Shown: positions 1 through 8,070 of the stretch, one piece after another
Layout of the letters: the number at the start of each line of letters is the position of its first letter
How positions within the stretch are numbered: position 1 is the first letter of the stretch
Translations under genes and position numbers: made by a program
The notes under the pieces: generated by a model
What the model was told of the DNA's origin: nothing
Seen by the model: the letters and a program-made list of their open reading frames with translations, nothing else
Databases searched by the model: none
Assembly (NCBI GenBank): GCA_964392085.1
Contig: CAYMOV010000002.1
Span: forward strand, 1 to 64,000
Length of the DNA: 64,000 nt
Reading direction: 5' to 3'
From: CAYMOV01 sp964392085
GTDB lineage: Bacteria; Oederibacteriota; Muellerivitia; Muellerivitales; Muellerivitaceae

Positions 1-2
1 CC

Positions 3-299
3 CAGGACGGCGGCATCGTCCAGTTGTCGGCCCAACCCGGCCGGGACGGCCAACGCTGGGGCTGGCTCTTTACGGTCAAGGATTCGGGACCCGGCATTCC
101 CGAGGAGGAACGGGAGCGCGTCTTCGGGCGTTTCTTCCTGATGGGTGAGGAGGCGGCCCGGCGGACGGGCGGCACCGGCGTGGGGCTGGCGGTCTCGCGC
201 CGCATCGTCGAGGCCCACGGGGGAAGGATCTGGGCCGAGGGTTTGCCGGACGGCCCCGGGGTGGTTTTCAAGGTCTTCCTGCCGGAGATCACCGCTTAA
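3..299 (+). CDS. Sensor histidine kinase, C-terminal ATPase fragment (5' end outside window)
   Basis: Only the last 98 or so residues of a two-component histidine kinase are present; the frame is open to the window edge. Visible HATPase_c boxes are the G1 box DSGPGIP, an F box (VFGRFF) and the G2 box GTGVGLAVSRRIVEAHGG, followed by the usual final strands ending in FLPEITA and TAA. This part binds ATP and transfers phosphate to the dimerisation His, which lies outside the window. A GAF, PAS or membrane sensor domain cannot be seen. No response regulator follows, so a partner would be upstream or elsewhere. The family call is secure; the signal is unknown. Confidence 0.9.
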   Translation, partial: QDGGIVQLSAQPGRDGQRWGWLFTVKDSGPGIPEEERERVFGRFFLMGEEAARRTGGTGVGLAVSRRIVEAHGGRIWAEGLPDGPGVVFKVFLPEITA

Positions 300-307
300 C
301 AGGCGAA

Positions 308-415
308 GCCAACCGCTTATTGAACCACCGGGACGGCGGGGGGCACGGAGATAGGCTTTTTGTTGAATCAACCCGCTTTCCTTCCCCAAGATCTTTGTGA
401 CCTCCGTGGTGAAAG
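308..415 (+). repeat. Dispersed CCACGGAGG-type inverted repeat, copy A
   Basis: The unit opens with GCCAACCGCTTATTGAACCA and a G-rich CACGGAGAT stretch. It closes with ATCTTTGTGACCTCCGTGG, which is roughly the reverse complement of the opening arm, so the unit could fold into a long imperfect hairpin. The same opening recurs at 461 and, inverted, at 2690-2733. No transposase is present, so it resembles a MITE or REP-type element. Confidence 0.75.
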
Positions 416-460
416 AGTTTTAGCCGTTGTCCTTCGTCAGCCTCAACTCCACGACCAACG

Positions 461-566
461 GCCAACCGCTTATTGAACCACGGGGATGGGGGGGGCACGG
501 AGATAGGCTTTAGGTTCATTTAAATTCAACTCTTTCCCCGCGATCTCCGTGACCTCCGGGGTAAAA
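461..566 (+). repeat. Dispersed CCACGGAGG-type inverted repeat, copy B
   Basis: Second copy in the same orientation as copy A, opening with the same 20 bases and closing with GATCTCCGTGACCTCCGGGG. About 45 bases separate the copies. The interior differs (TTCATTTAAATTCAACTC), so the arms are better conserved than the loop, as expected if hairpin structure is what is kept. Confidence 0.75.
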
Positions 567-603
567 AAGCTTACAAGAACCCCTGCTGAACCCCGGGAAC
601 GGC

Positions 604-642
604 TTGACGCCCGGTCGGGGTAGGTATACAAGAGTATACCTA
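604..642 (+). promoter_or_regulatory. umuD promoter with perfect palindromic operator (candidate SOS box)
   Basis: A perfect inverted repeat with 9-base arms, TAGGTATAC and GTATACCTA, separated by AAGA, spans 621-642. Its last base is the A of the umuD ATG. A TTGACG hexamer at 604-609 and TATACA at 625-630 (15-base spacing) could be -35 and -10, placing the operator over the -10 and the transcript start. umuDC operons are normally LexA-repressed, so this is the obvious candidate LexA-type box of the lineage. The palindrome is seen; its function is inferred. Confidence 0.65.
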
Positions 643-1067
643 TGAGCCCGACCCTGTACCACCCAGGCCCCTTGAGCGAACTGCCCCGGCCCTACTATCC
701 CGGCCCGGTGGCGGCGGGTTTCCCCTCGCCCGCCGAGGACTACCTCGAGGAGGTCCTGGACCTCAACAAGCACCTCGTCACCCGCCCGGCGGCCACCTTC
801 TACATCCGCGTCGTGGGGGATTCCATGACCGGCGCGGGCATCCTTTCCGGCGACCTGGCGGTGGTGGACCGGTCCCTCGAACCCCGGGAAGGCCACGTGG
901 TGCTGGCCGTGGTGGACGGCGGCTTCACGGTGAAGCGCCTCAAGCGCGCCGACGGCAAGCTCGCCCTGGCCGCCGAGAACCCGGCCCATCCCAACATCGT
1001 GATCCCCGAGAGCGGCTTCGAGGTGTGGGGCGTGGTGGTGCACGTCATCCACTCGCTGGCTAAATGA
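642..1067 (+). CDS. umuD: UmuD-like SOS mutagenesis protein (S24 self-cleaving peptidase)
   Basis: The 141-residue protein matches UmuD length. The N-terminal arm holds the Ala25-Gly26 cleavage site (VAAGFPSP). The catalytic Ser61 lies in VGDSMTG and the general-base Lys98 in FTVKRL; their 37-residue spacing is that of UmuD. After RecA-stimulated self-cleavage UmuD' joins UmuC to form translesion polymerase V. The ATG begins at the last base of the palindromic operator and has no Shine-Dalgarno sequence, so the mRNA may be almost leaderless. The stop overlaps the umuC ATG by 4 bases (ATGA), so the two genes form an operon. Confidence 0.95.
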   Translation: MSPTLYHPGPLSELPRPYYPGPVAAGFPSPAEDYLEEVLDLNKHLVTRPAATFYIRVVGDSMTGAGILSGDLAVVDRSLEPREGHVVLAVVDGGFTVKRLKRADGKLALAAENPAHPNIVIPESGFEVWGVVVHVIHSLAK

Positions 1068-2335
1068 AACCGGCGCCCATCGCCCTGGTGGACTGCAACA
1101 ACTTCTACGCGTCCTGCGAGAAGGTCTTCGACCCCCAGCTGAGGGATTTGCCCGTCGTGGTGCTGTCCAACAACGACGGCTGCATCGTGGCGCGGAGCGC
1201 CGAGGCCAAGGCCCTGGGCATCGACATGGCCAAGCCGGTGTTCCAGATCCGCGGACTCCTGGAGCGCCACGGGGTACGGCTCCTGTCCAGCAACTACACC
1301 CTGTACGGCGACATGTCCCGGCGCGTGGTGGAGACCCTTCGGGTCTTCTCGCCCGACCTGGAGCAGTACTCGATCGACGAGAGCTTCCTGGGCCTTAAGG
1401 GTTTCCCGCCGGACCTCGACGGCTACGGCCGGGTGATCAAGCGCACCGTCCAGAAGTGGACGGGCATCCCGGTGACCGTGGGCATCGGGCCCACCAAGGT
1501 GTTGGCCAAGGTGGCGAACAAGATCGCCAAGAAGTCCCCCAAGGCGGCGGGGGTGTTGTCCCTCTACGAATCCCCCCACCTGGAGCGGGCGCTCCGGTCC
1601 CTGCGGGTCGGCAAGGTCTGGGGCGTGGGGCCCGCCTACGAAAAACTATTTCAGGAGAATGGGGTTGAGACCGCCTGGGACCTTCGCAACTGCCCGACCG
1701 AGTGGGTGCGCAAGAAGACCGGGGTGGTGGGGGAGCGCCTGGTGCGGGAACTGAGGGGGGAACCCTGCATCCCGTTCGAGAGGGAACGGCCCGCCAAGAA
1801 GGCCATCGGGTCCGGCAAGTCCTTCGGCCGTCCCGTGTCGGATATGGGGGACGTCAAGGAGGCGGCCGCCACCTTCGCGGCCCAATCGGCTGTGCGCCTG
1901 CGCAAGGATGGGCAGGCGGTGAAGCGCCTGTCGGTGTTCCTCCAGACCAACCCGTTCCAGGAACACAGCCCCCAATACCAGAAGGGCATCTCCCTGGAGC
2001 TTCCCGTGGCCACCGACGACACCGGCGAGATCATCGGCTACGCCATGAGGTTGGTGGAGCAGGTGTACCGCCCCGGCTACGTCTTCAAGCGGGTGGCCGT
2101 GCAGTTCGACGAGCTGGTGGGGGTGGGGGAGATCCAGGGCAACCTGTTCCTCAGGCGGGACCGGGACAAGAAGGCGAGGCTCATGGGGGTACTGGACAAA
2201 ATCCACCGGGACTTCGGGGAGGGCCATGTGCGGTACCTGGCCGAGGGGATGGAGAAGGACTGGAAGACCCTCTTCGCCCGCAAGAGCCCCCGCTACACCA
2301 CCTGTTGGGCCGAACTGCCCACGGCAACGGCCTAA
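1064..2335 (+). CDS. umuC: UmuC-like translesion DNA polymerase (Y family, Pol V subunit)
   Basis: The 423-residue length is typical of UmuC. Metal-binding Asp10 lies in [12 protein letters not shown], and the second acidic pair Asp105-Glu106 in YSIDESF, completing a Y-family active site. The helix-hairpin-helix region ([11 protein letters not shown]) and the UmuC C-terminal domain follow. It copies past DNA lesions with UmuD'. It overlaps umuD by 4 bases and is presumably controlled from the palindrome upstream of umuD. No truncation or missing catalytic residue is visible. Confidence 0.96.
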   Translation: MKPAPIALVDCNNFYASCEKVFDPQLRDLPVVVLSNNDGCIVARSAEAKALGIDMAKPVFQIRGLLERHGVRLLSSNYTLYGDMSRRVVETLRVFSPDLEQYSIDESFLGLKGFPPDLDGYGRVIKRTVQKWTGIPVTVGIGPTKVLAKVANKIAKKSPKAAGVLSLYESPHLERALRSLRVGKVWGVGPAYEKLFQENGVETAWDLRNCPTEWVRKKTGVVGERLVRELRGEPCIPFERERPAKKAIGSGKSFGRPVSDMGDVKEAAATFAAQSAVRLRKDGQAVKRLSVFLQTNPFQEHSPQYQKGISLELPVATDDTGEIIGYAMRLVEQVYRPGYVFKRVAVQFDELVGVGEIQGNLFLRRDRDKKARLMGVLDKIHRDFGEGHVRYLAEGMEKDWKTLFARKSPRYTTCWAELPTATA

Positions 2336-2397
2336 AGCCCTTTCACCACGGAGGGCACGTCCCGCGCCCATTCTAATATTCAATGGCCGCGGGACAG

Positions 2398-2430
2398 TCC
2401 CACCTTCCATATCATGGAAAGAAGGTGGGA
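2398..2430. repeat. Strong hairpin downstream of umuC
   Basis: Arms TCCCACCTTCCAT and ATGGAA-A-GAAGGTGGGA pair almost perfectly around a 3-base loop, with a single bulged A. No T run follows, so a rho-independent terminator is doubtful; it may be an mRNA-stabilising or REP-type hairpin. Confidence 0.6.
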
Positions 2431-2490
2431 CGGAGTTCACGGGGAAGGAAAGTGGAATTTGCTGATCCAAAGGCCCTTAAATGTTCGTAG

Positions 2491-2656
2491 TAACCCTCGC
2501 CCCTTGCGGGAAAGGGTAGGGTGAGGGGTGTTTTGGCACGTCCTTTAACCTGCCATAAAAGGCTGGGGGTATATAAGCGTTGTTGACCTAAGAATATCAG
2601 TGGTGCCCGTCCTAAACCGCACCCTCATCCCAACCTTCTCCCGTCGAGGGAGAAGG
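2491..2656. repeat. Two CCCTCACC/GGGAGAAGG-type palindromic repeat units
   Basis: 2491-2530 reads CCCTCGCCCCTTGCGGG then GGGTAGGGTGAGGGG; 2621-2656 reads CCCTCATCCCAACCTTCTCC then GAGGGAGAAGG. Both fit the widespread family of C-rich/G-rich intergenic palindromes seen in many environmental genomes. About 90 bases of unrecognised AT-richer sequence separate them. Confidence 0.6.
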
Positions 2657-2689
2657 AGGCCTGTGTTTTGAGTTGAGCTCTAAAGGCCG

Positions 2690-2733
2690 TACTCCGTGAC
2701 CCCCGCCGTCCCCGTGGTTCCATAAGCGGTTGG
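2690..2733 (-). repeat. CCACGGAGG-type repeat, inverted partial copy C
   Basis: Read on the minus strand this gives GCCAACCGCTTATGGAACCA followed by the CGGGGACGGCGGGGGTCACGG arm, matching the opening arms of the copies at 308 and 461. The closing arm is not evident, so it looks like a half unit. Confidence 0.65.
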
Positions 2734-2861
2734 CTTTTGGTCCACCAGGGCCCTGTGCAGTCGAGGAAAAGGGCATAAATAAGGCTTTTCCGTATTGAAA
2801 ACCCATGGAATAAAGTGCGGCGGCTGTATCTATAGGGGGAGAGAATCAAACGGGGGGAAAC

Positions 2862-4022
2862 ATGGGAACTAAGAATATTTGGATAACTTTTTCGGCCTTG
2901 GCGTTAGGTTTGGCCTTGGTGGCGACCGCCTGCTCGACCAAGAAAAACACCCCCTCGAGTCCCGCCGGACCCGCGAATACCGCTACCCAAACCCCTATCG
3001 CCACCCTAACGCCGTCCGACACGGACACTCCGGCCTTCACCGCTACGTGGACCGGGTCCCCGGCTTGGACCGCGACCTGGACCAAGACCTTCACCAATTC
3101 CCCGACGCCCGCCAGCCCCACGGACACGCCGACCCCCACCTCGACCCGCACCTTCACCAATAGCCCCACTTCAACTTTGACTTTCACCGGTAGCCCGACC
3201 TCCACGGACACACCGACCGGCACTTGGGCCACCTCCACGCCGACCCCGGTGAACACGGGAACGCCCTGTTTGACGGCCACTCCAACCCTGACTGGGACCG
3301 CTCCGCCGACCCCGATTTACCACGTCCAAGGTTCCTATTCCTACTCCGGAACAGGTGCACCTGACTTGTCGCATCCTGTTTATGTGGGAGGAAGTGCGAA
3401 CTTTTGGGGGACCAATGTTCTTTGGTCTAATAGTGGGGCCTATACAATCGGGAGCTACTTTCCTGTTGTAGGCTTTTCGGCGTTCTTTGATCTAAACGGA
3501 TTAACCGAGTTATATCCCGCCGTTGGTTACAGTGGGAAGAATTTTAAACCTGTTCCGGGGATGCGGTATTTCACCCAGGGGTCCTGCGCCAATCCCGCGT
3601 CGCCTGCCTCCTACGCGATGACGATCAGCGGTTCCTCGGGCACCACCGTGGTGGGTCCGAGCGTCTCGTTCGATGACACCTGCAGTTATTGGGGGGTCTA
3701 CGGCAACGCCACCTACAACGGTGGCCGGGGGACGGTGGGACTCTGCCGGATGATCCACGTCCTTACCTATTCGGACGCGGCCTACAGCGTCCCGCTTCCG
3801 GCGGGCAGCACGGTCGACCAGAACGGCACCCTCTATTACTTCGTCACGAACGACGGCGCGAACCAGACCGGATTGACGCCCATTTACGTCCGGGCCTATT
3901 TCGACGCGGACGGATCCTACACCTTCAACACGGGGGATCCCTACGTGGACCTTGGGCAGGTGACGCCCACCACGGATGGCTTGGACCTCAACATCAACTT
4001 CGGGGACGCCTCCATCAAATAA
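2862..4022 (+). CDS. Exported lipoprotein with Thr/Pro-rich linker
   Basis: A lipoprotein signal peptide ends in LVATAC, with Cys24 as the lipidated residue. Residues about 30-152 are a low-complexity stretch with Thr at nearly every second position and frequent Pro. Residues about 155-386 form a globular region rich in Tyr, Ser and Gly that I cannot assign to a family. It contains several Cys and ends in a Gly/Asp-rich beta-like segment. The Thr-rich linker resembles those in the proteins at 35637, 37292 and 52243, which suggests a surface-exposed protein on a stalk. It converges with the small minus-strand gene 14 bases downstream. Confidence 0.8.
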   Translation: MGTKNIWITFSALALGLALVATACSTKKNTPSSPAGPANTATQTPIATLTPSDTDTPAFTATWTGSPAWTATWTKTFTNSPTPASPTDTPTPTSTRTFTNSPTSTLTFTGSPTSTDTPTGTWATSTPTPVNTGTPCLTATPTLTGTAPPTPIYHVQGSYSYSGTGAPDLSHPVYVGGSANFWGTNVLWSNSGAYTIGSYFPVVGFSAFFDLNGLTELYPAVGYSGKNFKPVPGMRYFTQGSCANPASPASYAMTISGSSGTTVVGPSVSFDDTCSYWGVYGNATYNGGRGTVGLCRMIHVLTYSDAAYSVPLPAGSTVDQNGTLYYFVTNDGANQTGLTPIYVRAYFDADGSYTFNTGDPYVDLGQVTPTTDGLDLNINFGDASIK

Positions 4023-4036
4023 CGTCTGGCGCGGGA

Positions 4037-4351
4037 TCAGTCGGCCAGCAGGGCGATGGGGCCCATCCGGTCGAGGGCCGCGAAGAACGTGTCCGGATGG
4101 AGTTCGGTATATCCCCGGTTCTTGCCCTCCATCGCCATCTCATGCACCAACTGCGTGGTCAAGACCTCGGCGAAGTGCAGGTCGGACACCCAGGTGGGAC
4201 TCTCCTCGATCTTCTTGGAAATGCGCGACGTAATATTGACGATCTTGTTTTGGATATGGTGGCGGCAACTGCGGCTAGCGCCGAAGCCTTCGCGATTAAT
4301 CGCGAGTTCCGCCATCTGCGTGAGACGTTCCAGGACTTCGTTGGGCGCCAC
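4037..4351 (-). CDS. Small protein of unknown function
   Basis: The 104-residue reading frame starts at a GTG preceded by GGAGG at 5-base spacing, which decides the start. The sequence is soluble and helical-looking, with a basic segment (SCRHHIQNKIVNITSRISKK) followed by an acidic one. It has no signal peptide or membrane segment. I recognise no family. It converges on the lipoprotein gene at 2862-4022, and an AT-richer stretch lies upstream. The good ribosome-binding site and natural amino-acid composition argue that it is real. Confidence 0.6.
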   Translation of the reverse strand: MAPNEVLERLTQMAELAINREGFGASRSCRHHIQNKIVNITSRISKKIEESPTWVSDLHFAEVLTTQLVHEMAMEGKNRGYTELHPDTFFAALDRMGPIALLAD

Positions 4352-4989
4352 TTCCGCCTCCGGCCACCAGGCCGTATCGCGTTGGGGGTTTGTTTTTTAT
4401 CGAACTCTAGACGGTTCCGGAAAACGTTTATTCTCCAATGAAAATACTGACAAAAATAAGACATATTAATGCCCTCGGAGGAACGTTAAAGCACAATCAA
4501 GAAAGTTGATGACACAAATTAAGACTTTACGAAATGCCTTGGCCCCATGGAAGCGGGGAAGAAGGGCGTTGAGTAGGTGAATGCAAGCATGAAAGAAAAG
4601 GGAAAAGCGATAACCCTTGAGGCATCCGGTCCCAGGAGGTTAATATAGGACCTAAATCGATTTATCCCGAGATGTTGAATTTTGGAAGAGGACGTTACTT
4701 GGCTTGTGGCGCCCTATGAGTTGGTTAGGTGTGTCTATAGGTGGTGGTTTCGACGGTTGGGTCCGGAGGATGACTCCATAAACAGGCCTCCTGACCCCGC
4801 AGATGATGATTTCGGCGTGGTTTTGGGAGCCCGCCCCGTTGTTCCCCCCGGGGGCCTCTGCTATGCTCCCAGCCTTACGGAAGACCCGGATCCGGGCCCT
4901 TAAGGCCCCAAATCCCCCGATCCCCGGGCCCAAACGCCCCGTCAAGGCCTTCCCCAGCCTGTGTTCAGACCCTTACATAAGGTAGGCTC
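4352..4989. other. Gene-free gap, partly AT-rich
   Basis: About 640 bases separate the start of the small minus-strand gene from the M16 peptidase. The stretch 4390-4580 is clearly AT-richer than its surroundings. On the minus strand TTGTCA (complement of 4448-4453) could be a weak -35 for the small gene. I see no repeat, RNA gene or convincing coding sequence in the rest. Confidence 0.5.
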
Positions 4990-7731
4990 ATGAGCCCCAC
5001 CCGCAACCTGAGGAGGATCCTTTTGATTTCCGCCCTTTCCTTCGCCTTCGGACTTCCGACCGCCCATTCCGCCGCCCGGAAGGGCGGGAAACCCCCTCGG
5101 GCGACGACGGCCCCCCTATTGGATGCCGCCCGTTCGACAAGCTCAGGGCCGGAGGGCGTGACAAGGGTCAAGCTCCCCAACGGCGCGACCCTCTTGGTCA
5201 AGGAGGACCCCTCCGCCGACGTCGTGGCCCTCAATATTTGGGTGGAAGCCGGGTCCATCGACGAAAAGGCCGACGAGCGGGGCATGGCCCACCTGATCGA
5301 GCACATGATCTTCAAGGGCACGAAGAAGCGCGGCGTGGGTGAGATCTCCCGCGAGGTCGAGGCCGCCGGGGGCTACCTGAACGCCTTCACCAGCTTCGAG
5401 CACACCTGCTACTACGTGGTGCTCCCGGCCTCCCGGGTCCAGACCGCCCTCGACGTGGAGTTCGACGCCTACCTCCATTCCCAGTTCGACGCGAACGAAC
5501 TGGCCAAGGAAAAGGAGGTCGTGTTCGAGGAGATGCGGATGCGCGAGGACGATCCCTGGAGCTGGTCCTGGGAAATCATCTTCGACAAGGCCTTCCACAA
5601 GAACCCCTACCATTGGCCGGTCATCGGCGACATGAAGATCCTCAAGTCGGTGCCGCGCGAGAGCCTCAAGAAGTACTACGAGACCCATTACGTGCCGAAG
5701 AACACCGTGGTGGCCGTCGTGGGCAACGTGAAGGCGGCCGAGGTGGTCGATTGGGTCAAGAAGAACTTCGGCACCGTGCCCTCCAAGACGCCCCCGCCCC
5801 GCAAGACCGGGAAGGACCCCGAGCCGACGAAACTGACCCTGGCCGATGAGCCGGGCGACCTGAAGCAGACTTACGCCACCCTGGGTTTCCCCACGGTGCC
5901 CTTCGACCACCCCGATTCCCCGGCGCTGGAGGTCCTCCAGGCGGTGTTGGGCGACGGGGCCTCGAGCCGCATGAACCAGGCCATCCGCGAGGGGAGCCGC
6001 TCGGCGGATGACGCGGGAGCCGAGCATTTCTCCGGGCGGTATGGGGGACTTTTCGTGCTCCAGGGCCTCACGGACGCGAAGCGCCTCAACGCCTTCCTCG
6101 GCGACGCCATGGAGACGGTGGGGAAGGTCCGGGCCGGGGGCGTGGACCCGAAGGAGCTTGAGAAGATCAAGACCCGGCTTCATTCCTCCAAGATCTTCGA
6201 GAAGCAGAGCATGGACGGCATGGCCAAGAGCCTGGGCTATTGGGAACTCCAGGGCGGCTACGAGAAGGAAGAGGTGTTCCTCAACGCCCTGACCTCGGTG
6301 ACCGACGCCGACCTGCGCCGGGTGGCCGCGAAGTACCTGTTGCCCAAGCGGGCGACCTTGTTGGTGTACCACCCGGAAAAGGAAAAGGTCCCCGGGAGCG
6401 CGTCCTCCTGGCAGAAGGCGCTCGAGGGCCGGCTGGCCCAAGCCTTGGCCGCGGCCCCGAAGGCGAAAGTCCAAGAGGAGGAGGCGCCCCCGGTGGAACG
6501 TTTGGCGCTCCAAGGCGGCGGCACCCTGTTGGTGCGCGAGCGCCACGGCCTGCCGATCGTCTCCCTCGGGGTCTTCTTCGACGGCGGGTTCCCGGACGAA
6601 AATTCACGGCAGTTCGGTTTGACGTCCCTGATGGCCAAGTGCCTCCTGAAGGGCTCGGGAGGGCTGGACCAACCAGGGTACGCCGACGCCGTGGAATCCC
6701 TCGCGGCCCAGGTCTCGCCGGTGGTGGAGAAGGACTACTGGGGACTGACCCTCGACGTCCTCACCGACCGATTCACCCAATCCCTGGACCTCCTGGCCCA
6801 GGCCCTGGTCCAACCGACCTTCGCCGAGGGGGAAGTGGCGAAGGAACGGGACCTCCAGAAGTCGCAGATCGAAAGGCTGCCCGATGACCCGAGCGAGTTC
6901 GGCCTGCTGAAGTCCGACCTCGCGACCTTCGCCGGCACGCCTTACGCCCACTTCCAGTTGGGCGAGGCGGACCAGGTCGCGAAGTTCAACGCCGGGACCG
7001 TCCGGGACTGGTACAAGGCCCGGATCGGCCGCAAGGGCATGACCGTGGTGGTGGTGGGCGACGTGGACGCGGTCGAGCTCAAGTCCCGGTTGGAGACCCT
7101 TTTCGCGGCCTTGCCCCAAGGGCCCGGCTTGTCGTCCCGAAGCGAAATCCCGGCGCAACCCAAGGCCGGGGAGATCCGCGAGAAGCTCGGCCGCCAACAG
7201 GCCACCTTGGTGCTCGGCCTGAAGGCGCCCCGGTTCGACCGGAAGGATTACTTCACCTACCGCGTCATGGGGGCCCTGTTGAACGGCATGGGCGCCCGGC
7301 TCTTCATCGAGCTGCGCGAGAAGCGGAGCCTGGCCTACAGCGTTTACGCCACCCATGAGGCCCTGGCCCGATCCGGCATCTTCCAGGCCTATGTGGGGTG
7401 CGCGCCCGAGAAGGAAGCGAAGGCCCGGGAGGAACTGGTCCGGGTCTTGGGCACGATGGCCGAGGCGCCGGTGACCCCCGAGGAACTCGACCGGGCCAAG
7501 ACCTACATCACCGGGATGTACCAGGTCGGCCTGCAGTCCAGCCATTCCCAGATGGGCTCCCTGGCGCGCTACGAGCTGTCCGGGCCCGGGGCCGAATGGG
7601 TCGAGAAGTACCCAGCTCAGGTCTCCCGGGTGACGGCGGCCGACGTGCAGGCGGCCGCCAAGCGGATCTTCGAAAAGGGCGTCCGGACCTGGGTGGTGCT
7701 GAGCCCCGACGACGCCCCCGGGGGGAAGTGA
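4990..7731 (+). CDS. M16 family zinc metallopeptidase, two fused M16 modules (pitrilysin-like)
   Basis: A signal peptide (ISALSFAFGLPTAHSA) indicates export. The first M16 module carries the inverted zinc motif H101-LIE-H105 with Glu104 as base, and an acidic EEMRMRED segment further on that should provide the third ligand. The second module starts near residue 500 and lacks HxxEH (SLMAKCLLKG stands at the equivalent place), so it is the usual inactive partner half. It ends with the conserved REKRSLAYSVYA region. The 913-residue length fits fused M16B peptidases, which degrade peptides in the periplasm. A short palindromic repeat seems to be inserted near residue 48. The ATG is taken because it opens the signal peptide. 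Confidence 0.92.
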   Translation: MSPTRNLRRILLISALSFAFGLPTAHSAARKGGKPPRATTAPLLDAARSTSSGPEGVTRVKLPNGATLLVKEDPSADVVALNIWVEAGSIDEKADERGMAHLIEHMIFKGTKKRGVGEISREVEAAGGYLNAFTSFEHTCYYVVLPASRVQTALDVEFDAYLHSQFDANELAKEKEVVFEEMRMREDDPWSWSWEIIFDKAFHKNPYHWPVIGDMKILKSVPRESLKKYYETHYVPKNTVVAVVGNVKAAEVVDWVKKNFGTVPSKTPPPRKTGKDPEPTKLTLADEPGDLKQTYATLGFPTVPFDHPDSPALEVLQAVLGDGASSRMNQAIREGSRSADDAGAEHFSGRYGGLFVLQGLTDAKRLNAFLGDAMETVGKVRAGGVDPKELEKIKTRLHSSKIFEKQSMDGMAKSLGYWELQGGYEKEEVFLNALTSVTDADLRRVAAKYLLPKRATLLVYHPEKEKVPGSASSWQKALEGRLAQALAAAPKAKVQEEEAPPVERLALQGGGTLLVRERHGLPIVSLGVFFDGGFPDENSRQFGLTSLMAKCLLKGSGGLDQPGYADAVESLAAQVSPVVEKDYWGLTLDVLTDRFTQSLDLLAQALVQPTFAEGEVAKERDLQKSQIERLPDDPSEFGLLKSDLATFAGTPYAHFQLGEADQVAKFNAGTVRDWYKARIGRKGMTVVVVGDVDAVELKSRLETLFAALPQGPGLSSRSEIPAQPKAGEIREKLGRQQATLVLGLKAPRFDRKDYFTYRVMGALLNGMGARLFIELREKRSLAYSVYATHEALARSGIFQAYVGCAPEKEAKAREELVRVLGTMAEAPVTPEELDRAKTYITGMYQVGLQSSHSQMGSLARYELSGPGAEWVEKYPAQVSRVTAADVQAAAKRIFEKGVRTWVVLSPDDAPGGK
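5129..5148. repeat. Dispersed TTCGACAAGCTCAGG repeat inside a coding sequence
   Basis: CGTTCGACAAGCTCAGGGCC matches the widespread environmental repeat usually written CCTGAGCTTGTCGAA. Here it sits in frame in the M16 peptidase, coding for RSTSSGP between the signal peptide and the first domain. Only this copy was noticed in the window. Confidence 0.55.
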
Positions 7732-7733
7732 CC

Positions 7734-8036
7734 ATGTTCGTCCTCGGGAACCTCGTCCAAGCGATCGGTTGGCTGGTGGGCGAGGTGATTTTCCTGGCGA
7801 TCATCCTGGTCTTCGCCCGGGCGATCCTAAGCTGGGTCGATCCGGACCCGAACAACGGCTTGGTCCGGTTCGTCCGGGTCACCACGGAACCGCTTTTGTC
7901 GCCGTTTCGGAAGCTCCTTCCGCCCTGGCGAACCGGGGGCATCGATCTCTCTCCCCTTTTAGCCTTCCTGGCCTTAAAATTGTTGGAAATCTTCCTGGTC
8001 CCTACGATCTACCAATTTGCCGGGACCCTTCGATAG
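7734..8036 (+). CDS. YggT family membrane protein
   Basis: The 100-residue protein has two hydrophobic segments (about residues 5-27 and 73-95) flanking the YggT signature: ARAILSWVDPDPNN, then TEPLLSPFRKLLPP. It begins 2 bases after the M16 peptidase stop, with GGGGGGAAG as ribosome-binding site, so it is probably co-transcribed. YggT proteins are small inner-membrane proteins linked in different bacteria to osmotic tolerance or cell division. The exact role is not established. Confidence 0.9.
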   Translation: MFVLGNLVQAIGWLVGEVIFLAIILVFARAILSWVDPDPNNGLVRFVRVTTEPLLSPFRKLLPPWRTGGIDLSPLLAFLALKLLEIFLVPTIYQFAGTLR

Positions 8037-8070
8037 GCTAAGGAAGTCCCTGTAGTCCGAGGTAGTCCGC

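Larger units (their letters stand above)
300..641. other. Gene-free gap filled by dispersed repeats and the umuD promoter
   Basis: The 342-base gap holds two copies of a repeat about 107 bases long (308-415 and 461-566), then the umuD promoter/operator. No credible coding sequence: the reading frames that cross it encode the repeat on either strand and show no family resemblance. Confidence 0.7.
2336..2861. other. Gene-free gap containing several palindromic repeats
   Basis: This 526-base gap begins with a CACCACGGAGG remnant (2343-2356). A strong hairpin follows at 2398-2430, then two CCCTCACC-type palindromic units (2491-2530 and 2621-2656), then an inverted copy of the CCACGGAGG repeat (2690-2733). 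No convincing coding sequence is seen. GGGGGGAAAC just before 2862 is the ribosome-binding region of the next gene. Confidence 0.65.

Noticed and set aside
4159..4464. Alternative minus-strand frame suggesting a frameshifted longer version of the small gene at 4037-4351
   Set aside because: The upstream part has no ribosome-binding site and the downstream part is Arg-rich shadow. The GTG at 4351 has an ideal GGAGG, so no frameshift is needed.
5143..6546. Long open frame on the minus strand opposite the M16 peptidase
   Set aside because: It is an antisense shadow caused by GC-rich third positions. It has a His/Gly/Leu-rich, repetitive composition and no family motif, while the plus strand encodes a clear peptidase.
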